From: Alloboseaceae bacterium BT-24-1
GTDB lineage: Bacteria > Pseudomonadota > Alphaproteobacteria > Rhizobiales > Beijerinckiaceae
NCBI GenBank assembly: GCA_025846845.1
Contig: JAOYTL010000011.1
Location: forward strand, 124,001 to 188,000
Reading direction: 5' to 3'
Length of the DNA stretch: 64,000 bases
In this document: positions 41,710 through 49,503 of the stretch, piece after piece
Layout of the letters: each line of letters begins with the position of its first letter
Position numbering within the stretch: the stretch's first letter is position 1
The notes under the pieces: generated by a model
What the model saw: only the letters and a program-made list of their open reading frames with translations
Database searches by the model: none
Told to the model about the DNA's origin: nothing
Position numbers and translations under genes: made by a program

Positions 41710-43302
41710 TTACTTCGCCGCGGGCGAGGTGGTGTCGACCCAGAGCTCCTCGTAGCGCTGCAGCGCGAGCTCGGTCGAGTTCGGCTGGAGCCCGTGCAGC
41801 CAAGGCTGATAAGCCAGCACCGCCTTGTTGTAGTTGAAGAACCAGACGGGGGCCTCTTCCTGCAGCAGGGCGTTGGCCTTCTTCAGGAGGTCGAGCTGCT
41901 TGGCCGTATCGGCCTCGTTCGAGGCGTCGTCGATCAGCTTGTCGAAGCCTGCGTTCTTGAAGGTGGTGTAGTTGCAGGACGAGCGCGGCGTCGAGGAGTG
42001 GAAGCACTTCAGCGCCGTCAGCGTGTCCGGCCCCGAGGTGTTCGACCAGATATAGGCCTGGAAGTCACCGCCCACGACGACGCCGCCGAGCGCCGAGGTC
42101 TCGACCGGCTTGACCTTCACCTTGATGCCGACCTTGGCGAGCATCGGGATCGTCGCCTCGACGATCGGTACGCCCCAGCTTTCGTTCGGCGTCGCGGTCC
42201 ACTCGAACTCGAAACCATCGGGGTAGCCGGCCTCGACCAGGAGCTTCTTGGCCTTCTCCGGATCGAAGGCATAGGGCTTAGCATCCTTGTCGAAGGCCGG
42301 CGAGGACAGCGGCAGCCAGCTCGAGGCGCGATAGGCCTTGTCGCGGACGAGACGCTTGATGATCAGCTCGCTGTCGATGGCGTGGTTGATCGCCTGGCGC
42401 ACCCGCTTGTCGGAGAAAGGCTTGAAGGTCGGGTTCATGCCCATATTGCGGGTGAAGACCTCGGCGACCTCCAGGATGCCCTTCGACAGGTTGGGATCGG
42501 CCTTGTAGGCGACGTACTGGGTCGAACCCAGGATCGAGACATCGACCTCCTTGTTGCGGAAGGCGACGTCGCGTGCCGCCGCCTCGCCCATCGGCGAGAT
42601 CACGAGCTTGTCGGCATAGGGCTTGCCGGTGAGGTAATATTTGTCCCAGCGCTCGAAGGCCATGCGCGAGCCCGGCACGTGCTCGACGAACTTGAAGGGC
42701 CCAAGGCCGATCGGCTTTTCGAAGAAGCCGGCGGCCTGCGCTTCCTTGGCCGGCAGGATCGCGGTCTGCGCCTGGAACAGGAAGTAGCCGGGATCGGCCT
42801 TGTCGGTCAGCGTCATCGAGAAGCTGGAATCGTCGATCTTCTTCAGGCCGGAGATCTCCTTGGCCTGACCCTTCTGGACGTCGGTCGCGCCGACGATACG
42901 GGCGACATAGCGCGCGCCAGGATAGTTCTTCGAACCGTCCATGATGCGGGTGTAGGACCAGATGACGTCGTCGGCGGTCAGCTTGCGGCCGTTATGGAAG
43001 AGCGCATTGTCGCGCAGCTTGTAGGTATAGGTCTTGCCGTCGGCCGAGACCTGGACGCTCTCGGCGATGTCGAGCACCGGCTTGCCGTTCTTGGCATCCC
43101 ATTTGTAGAGCATGCCGTGCAGCGCATAGCCATAGATCTCGTCCTGGATCTGGTTCGAGACATGGCTGTCATTGCTGACGAAGGACGCCCCGTAAGGCGC
43201 GGTGAAGCGGATCGTACCGCCGCGGCGCGGCTCCTGGGCCTGCGCCTGGAGCGTGAAGGCCGCGAATGTCAGCGCGGTCGTGAAGGCAAGCTTTTTCAAC
43301 AC
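41710..43302 (-). CDS. Dipeptide/oligopeptide ABC importer 2, substrate-binding protein
   Basis: 530 residues of the SBP_bac_5 family. Signal peptide LKKLAFTTALTFAAFTLQAQ; conserved YTYKLRDNALFHNGRKLTAD and GLGPFKFVEHV. The frame is open to 43437, but the GTG at 43302 is chosen. It has GGGAGG seven bases upstream and gives a proper signal peptide, whereas the ATG at 43317 overlaps that ribosome-binding site. Upstream in the same direction are the amidohydrolase and M81 genes, so substrates are likely amides or short modified peptides. Confidence 0.88.
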   Translation of the reverse strand: MLKKLAFTTALTFAAFTLQAQAQEPRRGGTIRFTAPYGASFVSNDSHVSNQIQDEIYGYALHGMLYKWDAKNGKPVLDIAESVQVSADGKTYTYKLRDNALFHNGRKLTADDVIWSYTRIMDGSKNYPGARYVARIVGATDVQKGQAKEISGLKKIDDSSFSMTLTDKADPGYFLFQAQTAILPAKEAQAAGFFEKPIGLGPFKFVEHVPGSRMAFERWDKYYLTGKPYADKLVISPMGEAAARDVAFRNKEVDVSILGSTQYVAYKADPNLSKGILEVAEVFTRNMGMNPTFKPFSDKRVRQAINHAIDSELIIKRLVRDKAYRASSWLPLSSPAFDKDAKPYAFDPEKAKKLLVEAGYPDGFEFEWTATPNESWGVPIVEATIPMLAKVGIKVKVKPVETSALGGVVVGGDFQAYIWSNTSGPDTLTALKCFHSSTPRSSCNYTTFKNAGFDKLIDDASNEADTAKQLDLLKKANALLQEEAPVWFFNYNKAVLAYQPWLHGLQPNSTELALQRYEELWVDTTSPAAK

Positions 43303-43309
43303 GTCGAAA

Positions 43310-43315
43310 CCTCCC
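43310..43315 (-). promoter_or_regulatory. Ribosome-binding site that fixes a GTG start
   Basis: GGGAGG on the minus strand, seven bases before the GTG at 43302. It lies inside the apparent coding frame that begins at ATG 43317, which argues that the shorter GTG-initiated form is the real system 2 binding protein. Confidence 0.7.
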
Positions 43316-43433
43316 ATTTTTGTTGGTGAACCCTTCAAGGCGGCGCCGTTTGCCAGCGCCGATATTCGTTCCATCTGAGACTTTAGCGAGCTTTCACGCC
43401 CTGTCTTCTTGTTTCCATTGTGCAGCGCGTCGT

Positions 43434-45062
43434 TCACGCGGTGCCCGAACGCTCGTACACGACCTTGCCGCCGCGAATGGTGAGGTCGCAGCGCGTATCT
43501 TTCAGGATCGCCTCCGGCGAGGCCGCGAGCAGATCGCGCGAGAACACGGCGATGTCGGCGAGGAAGCCCGGCTTGAGCTTGCCCTTCACCGCTTCCTGCT
43601 TCTGCGAGAAGGCGCCGTATTCGGTATAGGCCTGCAGCGCCTCCTCGATCGAGACACGCTGGCCGGCATCCATCACCGTGCCGCGCCAGGTCTGGCGCGT
43701 CAGCATGGTGTGGAAGTTCGGAAACGGGTCGGGGTCGCAGACCGGTGCGTCGCTGCCGGTCGCCGGCTTCAGGCCAAGGTCGAACCAGGTCCGGAACGGA
43801 TAGCTCGGCAGGGCCCGCTCCTCGCCGAGCACCTTGACGTAGGCGTCGCCGAAATCATGGATGAAGACCTGCTGCGGGCAGGGATAGATGCCGGCCTTGA
43901 CCATGCGTTCGTGCTGCTGCGGCGTCGAGAAGCCGCAATGCTCGATGCGGTGGCGCCGGTCGGGATCGGGATGGGCTTTCAGCGCCTTCTCATAGGCGGT
44001 GATCAATTGCTCGATCGCCGCATCGCCGATGGCGTGGCAGGCGAGCTGATAGCCCTTGGCATGGGCGTCCAGCACCTGCCGCTCGAGATCGTCGTCCGAA
44101 AGCATCTGGACGCCGGTGGTCTTGTCCTCGCCGAGATAGGGCTCGCTCATCCAGGCGGTGCGCCCGCCGGCCGAACCATCGAGGAAGATCTTGACCGCGC
44201 CGATCATCAGCATCTCGTCGCCGGTGCCGGAGATCAGCCCCGCATCATGGCATTGCGGCACGATCGAGCGGCCCTCGTCACCGAGCAGGGCAAGCCAGGT
44301 GCGCACCGGCAACCGGCCGTCGCGCTTGGCCTTGTGGTAGGCCGCGATCTCGTTGAAGCCGGTGACCATCCCGACCGCTGCGTCCATGCAACTGGTGATC
44401 CCGAGCGAAAGCAGGTACTGCCCGCCGCGCTCGATCGCAGCAAGGAGCTGCTCCTCGTTCGGTGCCGGAATCGCGGCCTTGACCGGGGCGCGGGCGTTCT
44501 CCGCCAGCATGCCGGTGAGCCGGCCGTTCTGCTGCTCGATCAGCCCGCCTGGCGGGGTCGGCGAAGTCTCGTCGATACCGCCGAGCGCGAGCGCCTGCGA
44601 ATTGCAGATCGAGATATGGCCGCAGGTGCGGACCAGCATCACCGGGTTGTTCGGCGAGGCGCGGTCGAGTTCCTCGCGGAACGGGTGGCGGCCGGTGTCG
44701 AGCTTGGTCTGGTCGTAGCCGCGTGCCAGCACCCACTCGCCGGGCTTCGACTTCGCGGCGCGGGCCGCGATCTGGCCGAGCAGCGCCTCCAGCGTCGGCG
44801 CTGCGGCCGGCCGGGCGTCGACCCAGTCCATGGTCAGGCCGACCGAGATCAGGTGCAGATGGGAATCGTTCAGCCCGGGCGTCGCCAGCCGGCCGGCGAG
44901 GTCGATGACTTTGGTCGAGGGCCCGACGAGATCGGCGATCTCGGCCTCCTGGCCGGCGGCGAGCACCTTGTCGCCCCAGAGCGCCAGCGCCTCGACAACG
45001 CCCTCCTCGCGGCCGCACCAGATCGGCCCGCCACGCAGCACGATATCGGCCTTGACGCTCAT
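43434..45062 (-). CDS. YtcJ-like metal-dependent amidohydrolase
   Basis: 542 residues of the amidohydrolase superfamily, subtype YtcJ/imidazolonepropionase-like. N-terminal composite beta-sandwich (VLRGGPIWCG), metal-binding HxH at His68/His70 (NDSHLHL), then VKIFLDGSAGGRT, a histidine in YQLACHAIGDAA, another in HRIEHCGF, and the final Asp in GSDAPVCDPDPF. It would hydrolyse an amide or cyclic amide in the cytoplasm. It sits between the M81 gene and the system 2 binding protein on one strand, suggesting a common pathway. Confidence 0.86.
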   Translation of the reverse strand: MSVKADIVLRGGPIWCGREEGVVEALALWGDKVLAAGQEAEIADLVGPSTKVIDLAGRLATPGLNDSHLHLISVGLTMDWVDARPAAAPTLEALLGQIAARAAKSKPGEWVLARGYDQTKLDTGRHPFREELDRASPNNPVMLVRTCGHISICNSQALALGGIDETSPTPPGGLIEQQNGRLTGMLAENARAPVKAAIPAPNEEQLLAAIERGGQYLLSLGITSCMDAAVGMVTGFNEIAAYHKAKRDGRLPVRTWLALLGDEGRSIVPQCHDAGLISGTGDEMLMIGAVKIFLDGSAGGRTAWMSEPYLGEDKTTGVQMLSDDDLERQVLDAHAKGYQLACHAIGDAAIEQLITAYEKALKAHPDPDRRHRIEHCGFSTPQQHERMVKAGIYPCPQQVFIHDFGDAYVKVLGEERALPSYPFRTWFDLGLKPATGSDAPVCDPDPFPNFHTMLTRQTWRGTVMDAGQRVSIEEALQAYTEYGAFSQKQEAVKGKLKPGFLADIAVFSRDLLAASPEAILKDTRCDLTIRGGKVVYERSGTA

Positions 45063-45157
45063 ACCCTCAGCTCCGTCGTCCCAACCATGGTCATCCTCTT
45101 TCGTCTTGTCGCCGCCGGCGCTTCGTGGCCGGTTCGTCGGGTCTGCGTCAGCCTTGC

Positions 45158-46645
45158 TCAGATATCGTCGAGCGGGAAGATCGGGCGGCGCACCTGCTTG
45201 TAAGGCCGCTCCTTGAAATTCTTCGTCGAGAGCGCGCCGGTGTCGACCTCGATCACCTCGCGCGCGATCGGCTCGAAGGCGGCACGGAAATGCTGCATCG
45301 ACTTGACGATGACGGTCGACTTCCGCGTCGGCTCTACGCCGAGCGAGGTGAACTGGGCAAGGTCGGTCGCCTGGCCGTTATGGGTGATGACGATGATCTC
45401 GACATCGTCGACCCGCAGCAGCGCCGAGAGCCCGTAATTGCGCCAGACGCCGCCGGCCATCGGGCCGTAGCAGATGAAATGCCCGTCGGTCAGTGCGACG
45501 ACATGGGCGTCGAGATCGAGCGGGCCGCCGCCGGTGTTGGGGTCGACCTTGCCGCCGAGCTTGAGCCTCACGCGGTTGCCGACGCCGGCGGCCTGCGCTG
45601 CCAGGGCGGCCTCGGGATCGCGGATCGCATGGAAGCCGACATTCTTCAGGCCGGCGTCGAGTACGGCGCGCAGCAGGTTGGTCGCATCGCCATAGGCGCC
45701 GGAGCCCGGATTGTCGGAATAATCGGAGATCACCAGCGGCTTGCCGCCGGCCTCGGGACCAAGCGTGCCTTCACCCGCCTTGGCCCTGGCCATCGCCGCC
45801 TTCAGCGGGGTGAAGTGGATCGAGGAGAAGTGCCGCTGCTCCCAGGCATAGTCCATCAGCTCCTCGGCGATGGCCTGCGCCTTGGCGCGATCGTCATGGG
45901 TGACGGCGATCGAGGGGCCGATATCGTGCACATCGGCCGAGGAGAAGCCGGCCTGGACGCTGACGACGAGCGCATCGCCCACCGCCTCCAGCGCGTCGCC
46001 GCGGCGCAGCAGCTCCATGAAGGGCGGCGATGTCGTGCGGCCACCATCGAGCGCGTAGAGGATCGGCCGGCGCGCCACCGCGACGCGCGGCTTGATCTCG
46101 CCCCGCATCGCCCGGTCCAGCAATTCGGCGCCCTGCCAGGTCCGCTCGTACTGGTCGATATGCGGATAGGTCCGGTAGGAGATCAGCGCATTGGCGTTGT
46201 CGGCCATGAGCTGGGTCAGGGTCGCGTGCAGGTCGAGGATCGCGACCACCGGCACGCTTTCGCCGACCTTGGCGCGGACGCGCTTCAGGAGCTCGCCTTC
46301 GCCGTCATCCGAGCTTTCCGTCGCCATCGCGCCATGCAGATGCAGCAGCACGCCGTCGAGCCGCTCGCAGGCGGAAAGGATCATGTTGGCGAAGGCATCG
46401 AAGGCCGCATCGGTGACACGGCCCGAGGGATTGGCTCCAGCGACCAGCGGGTGGACGAGGCTCCAGCCGAACTTCTCGGCCGCTTCGAAGGCTGCACCCA
46501 TCGAGGTTCGCGTGCCTTGGAAGGCCGCTGGCACCTCGTTGTCGCGAAAGACGCCGTGATGGCGGAACACCGCCTCATCGGTGAGCTGAACACTGAACGT
46601 GTTCGTCTCGTGCATGAATTCCGCGATCAGGACGCGTCTGGCCAT
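45158..46645 (-). CDS. M81-family metallopeptidase (MlrC-type)
   Basis: 495 residues of the M81 family, named for microcystinase C (MlrC) of microcystin-degrading sphingomonads. Motifs: LIAEFMHETNTFS near the N-terminus, LHLHGAMATESSDDGEGELL, ILDLHATLTQLM, SYRTYPHIDQYERT, and the C-terminal SDYSDNPGSGAYGDATNLLR. In MlrC the enzyme cleaves the linear tetrapeptide product; relatives in soil bacteria probably act on other peptides or amides. Start at ATG 46645 (MARRVLIAEF). First gene of the M81-amidohydrolase-system 2-deacylase series. Confidence 0.87.
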   Translation of the reverse strand: MARRVLIAEFMHETNTFSVQLTDEAVFRHHGVFRDNEVPAAFQGTRTSMGAAFEAAEKFGWSLVHPLVAGANPSGRVTDAAFDAFANMILSACERLDGVLLHLHGAMATESSDDGEGELLKRVRAKVGESVPVVAILDLHATLTQLMADNANALISYRTYPHIDQYERTWQGAELLDRAMRGEIKPRVAVARRPILYALDGGRTTSPPFMELLRRGDALEAVGDALVVSVQAGFSSADVHDIGPSIAVTHDDRAKAQAIAEELMDYAWEQRHFSSIHFTPLKAAMARAKAGEGTLGPEAGGKPLVISDYSDNPGSGAYGDATNLLRAVLDAGLKNVGFHAIRDPEAALAAQAAGVGNRVRLKLGGKVDPNTGGGPLDLDAHVVALTDGHFICYGPMAGGVWRNYGLSALLRVDDVEIIVITHNGQATDLAQFTSLGVEPTRKSTVIVKSMQHFRAAFEPIAREVIEVDTGALSTKNFKERPYKQVRRPIFPLDDI

Positions 46646-46797
46646 CGTTCGGTCGTTCCCCCGGAAACGTTCCCTATGGAACCATTTTTTGTCTTGTAGC
46701 TCGGCTTTGGGCCGCTGCCAGCCCAAAGCCGTTCATGCGCGCCCTGCATTGGCTCGCTTGCGAGCCGAGGGCGAATATGCTTGGCGCCGCCAAATGC

Positions 46798-47925
46798 TCA
46801 GGCGGCGCGGGCCGCGTGACTCTCGCCGGGCGCATTGCCGAGATCCTCGGGCCGGGCATAGGCGCGGCCGAAGCGGTTGGCGAGGAAGGCATCGAAGCCG
46901 ATATCCTCCTGCTTGACGAAGCCCTTCTGCGGCAGCTTGCCCTGGGCGAGGAGGTCGAGCACGGCGCAGATGCCCGACGCCGTGGTGATCTGGATGGCGC
47001 TGCGCATCACGCCGCCGACCACGGCGCTGTAGACCTTGTTGGCATAGGTCTGCTGGGTCAGCCGCCCGTTCAGCCGTCCGCTGGCGGTGACGAAGATCAC
47101 GACCACGTCCTGCAGCGTGCTCGGTAGCGCGTTCTCGAAGATGTCCTTCAGCACGTCGCGGCGATCGGCGAGGCGCAGATCCTGCAGCAGCGCCTTCATG
47201 ATCGCGCAATGGCCGGGATAGCGGATCGTGCGATAATTCAGGGTGCGGATCTTGCCGGCGAGCGTGTCGCAGAGCGTGCCGAGCCCGCCCGAGGTGTTGA
47301 AGGCCTCGTAGGTGACGCCGTCGAGCGAGAACTCCTCGCGCTCCTCCATAGCCGGAACCAGAGTGCGCTCGCCGCTGACGATTGCCTCGCAGGGCTCGCA
47401 ATACTCGTTGATGACCCCATCCGTGCTCCAGGTCAGGTTGTAGTTCAGCGCGTTGGACGGGTACTGCGGCAGCGCGCCGACCCGGAGCTTGAGGCTGTCC
47501 AGCTGGTCGAAATCGCGGGCGAGGTCGGCGGCGACGATCGAGATGAAGCCGGGCGCGAGGCCGCATTGCGGGATCAGCGCCGCCTTGGCGGTGAGCGCCA
47601 GCTCCTTGACCCGCCGCGTCGAAGCGACGTCCTCGGTCAGATCGAGATAGTGCACGCCCTGCGCCGCGGCCGCTTCGGCGATGCGGGTCGTCAGATCGTA
47701 GGGCGCGGCGGAGAGCACGGCGAAGGCGCCGTTCAGGACCTGGGCGAGCTCGGCCGCGTCGGTGATGTCGACCCTGCGGGTCGAGATCGTCGGGCTGGTC
47801 TTGATCGCGGCGAGCTGTTCGTTGGAACGGTCGGCGATCACCACCCGATAATCCCCTGTGGTGCCTAGCAGGTCGGCGATGGTTGCGCCGATCTTGCCGG
47901 CGCCGATGACGACCACGGTTTTCAT
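46798..47925 (-). CDS. Saccharopine dehydrogenase-like NAD(P)-binding protein
   Basis: 375 residues of the saccharopine dehydrogenase/LYS9-like family. N-terminal Rossmann motif VVVIGAGKIGATIADLL, the family segment VHYLDLTEDV, and CGLAPGFISIVAADL. Family members act in lysine, spermidine or related amino-acid metabolism, but several alphaproteobacterial members are of unknown specificity. GGGGGAACC immediately precedes the ATG at 47925. It is divergent from an Lrp/AsnC regulator, which suggests amino-acid-responsive control. Confidence 0.84.
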   Translation of the reverse strand: MKTVVVIGAGKIGATIADLLGTTGDYRVVIADRSNEQLAAIKTSPTISTRRVDITDAAELAQVLNGAFAVLSAAPYDLTTRIAEAAAAQGVHYLDLTEDVASTRRVKELALTAKAALIPQCGLAPGFISIVAADLARDFDQLDSLKLRVGALPQYPSNALNYNLTWSTDGVINEYCEPCEAIVSGERTLVPAMEEREEFSLDGVTYEAFNTSGGLGTLCDTLAGKIRTLNYRTIRYPGHCAIMKALLQDLRLADRRDVLKDIFENALPSTLQDVVVIFVTASGRLNGRLTQQTYANKVYSAVVGGVMRSAIQITTASGICAVLDLLAQGKLPQKGFVKQEDIGFDAFLANRFGRAYARPEDLGNAPGESHAARAA

Positions 47926-47936
47926 GGTTCCCCCGA

Positions 47937-47963
47937 TGAATCTGTTTCTGTCAGACAGCTTCA
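47937..47963. promoter_or_regulatory. Candidate Lrp operator in the saccharopine dehydrogenase/Lrp gap
   Basis: TGAATCTGT (47937-47945) and ACAGCTTCA (47955-47963) are inverted arms with one mismatch and a 9-base spacer, about 12 bases upstream of the saccharopine-dehydrogenase-like start. In the 120-base divergent gap this is the most dyad-like sequence. Confidence 0.4.
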
Positions 47964-48045
47964 TCGAAGGCTTCGTCGGATAGAAGCCGCCGACGCGACG
48001 ATTCATATGGGATTTTTCAGCGAAACGCCGTAAGGTCTCGGCGCT

Positions 48046-48477
48046 ATGCCGACAGACCAGACCGATCGCCAACTCCTGACCCTGCTCACCGAGAACGCCC
48101 GCGCGCCCGTGGCCGAGCTCGGCCGCAAGCTCGGCCTGTCGCGTACCACCGTGCAGAGCCGGATCGAGCGGCTGGAGCGCCGCGGCGTCATCGCCGGCTA
48201 TACGGCGCGGCTTTCGGAGGATTACGAGAAGGGCCAGGTCAAGGCGCATGTGCTGATCACGGCCCTGCCAAAGCTCGCAGCCCGGGTCGAGGCCGAATTG
48301 CGCCGTATCCCCGAGATCAGGACGCTGCATTCGGTTAGCGGCCAGTTCGACATGATCGCTGTCGTGGTGGCGCCCTCGATCGGCGAGCTCGACGGGTTGA
48401 TCGACCGGATCGGCGCGCTCGAAGGCGTCGAGCGCACCATGTCCTCGATCATCCTCTCGACCCGGATCGAACGCTAG
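48046..48477 (+). CDS. Lrp/AsnC-family transcriptional regulator (second)
   Basis: 143 residues. Helix-turn-helix DRQLLTLLTENARAPVAELG, then LSRTTVQSRIERLERRGVI, and a RAM domain (KAHVLITALPKLAARVEAEL, FDMIAVVVAPSIGELDGLI). Only about half its residues resemble the first Lrp protein in the window (25508-25990), so they are not recent duplicates. Divergent from the saccharopine-dehydrogenase-like gene, its likely target. It converges on the IclR gene with 1 base between. Confidence 0.9.
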   Translation: MPTDQTDRQLLTLLTENARAPVAELGRKLGLSRTTVQSRIERLERRGVIAGYTARLSEDYEKGQVKAHVLITALPKLAARVEAELRRIPEIRTLHSVSGQFDMIAVVVAPSIGELDGLIDRIGALEGVERTMSSIILSTRIER

Positions 48478-48478
48478 C

Positions 48479-49303
48479 TCAGACCGGCAGCACCCGCGCC
48501 CCGATCCGCGCTGCCGCGTCGCGCAATGCGTCGAGATGCACCGGATGCCCTTCCGGCGCGACGATCGAGGTCAGCGAGGAGATGCTGAGCGCTCCGGCGA
48601 TTGCGCCGGCGCGGTCGAAGATCGGCACGCCGACGCCGGTCAGCCCGATGAAGAAATCGTCGGCCGCAAGCTCCCAGCCCTGCGCCCGGATGCGGTCGGC
48701 CTCGCGCCAGAGCAATTCCGGGTCGGTCTGGCTCGCCGGCGCGCGCTTGGGCAGATCGAGCGAGAGAGCGAGCCTGCGCTCGTCGTCGTCGAGATAGGCC
48801 AGCAACACCCGCGGACCGCCACCGCAATTCAGCGGCGCCTGCGCCCCGACCGCGAACCAGGTCGCGTCGACATGCGGCAGCGAAGCGCGGACGCGATCGA
48901 CGCAGAGGCCGCGCCCGGCGATATGGACCCAAAGGAAGGCGGTCGCACCGGTCTTTTCGGCGATCTCGGTCAGATAGGGCCCGGAGATGTCGCGGAGCTC
49001 CCGGCCAGTCGTGACGGCGCTGCCGAGCTCGATCAATCCGACCGCCAGCGCATAGCTCTGTGCGTGTTCGTCGTATTCGACGAGCTCGTTGAGCTGGAGC
49101 GTCAGCAGCAGGCGCCGCGTGGTGCCCTTGTCGAGCCCGACTTGCCGCGCCAGTTCGCTGAGGCCGAGCCGCGGATGCTCCGGGCGGAAGGCCCTGAGCA
49201 AGGCGATGGCGCGGTCGACTGCCCTGACGATCGGCACGCCCGGCGGCAATTGCGCGGCCCTGTCCCGGTCTTCCTGATTCATTGCACCTGAAGGCTGCGC
49301 CAT
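48479..49303 (-). CDS. IclR-family transcriptional regulator
   Basis: 274 residues. N-terminal winged helix (VDRAIALLRAFR, LGLSELARQVGLDKGTTRRL) followed by the IclR effector domain (LTEIAEKTGATAFLWVH, GVGVPIFDRAGAIAGALSIS). ATG 49303 or 49282 could start it; neither has a strong ribosome-binding site. It is divergent from ABC system 3, which it probably controls. A 15-base perfect palindrome lies in the shared promoter region. Confidence 0.88.
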   Translation of the reverse strand: MAQPSGAMNQEDRDRAAQLPPGVPIVRAVDRAIALLRAFRPEHPRLGLSELARQVGLDKGTTRRLLLTLQLNELVEYDEHAQSYALAVGLIELGSAVTTGRELRDISGPYLTEIAEKTGATAFLWVHIAGRGLCVDRVRASLPHVDATWFAVGAQAPLNCGGGPRVLLAYLDDDERRLALSLDLPKRAPASQTDPELLWREADRIRAQGWELAADDFFIGLTGVGVPIFDRAGAIAGALSISSLTSIVAPEGHPVHLDALRDAAARIGARVLPV

Positions 49304-49339
49304 GTTCGTTTGCTGAGCGTGTCGCCTAATAACACAGCA

Positions 49340-49354
49340 TGTCAATCCTTGACA
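49340..49354. promoter_or_regulatory. Palindrome overlapping a -35 box, candidate IclR operator
   Basis: TGTCAA-TCC-TTGACA is a perfect palindrome with a 3-base centre, in the 200-base gap between the IclR gene and system 3. The TTGACA half is itself a consensus -35 box for plus-strand transcription, with only a weak -10 17 bases on (TTTCAT). IclR proteins commonly bind ~15-base dyads overlapping promoters. Confidence 0.5.
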
Positions 49355-49503
49355 CGGAATTTGTCTCTCGCTTTCATGACGGTGGAGCTTGCCAACGGGC
49401 GCCCGATCGGGTGCGATCTGCCTGAGCTGGCCGGTGAACGAAAAATGGGGACGCCTGGGCCGCTGCGTGCTGCGGACCCCGGCGCTGGGAACGGAGAACG
49501 ACG

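Noticed and set aside
46703..46733. Hairpin GGCTTTGGGC/GCCCAAAGCC as terminator for the saccharopine-dehydrogenase-like gene
   Set aside because: In the gene's direction the stem is not followed by a T-run (the T-run lies on the wrong side), so I did not call it.
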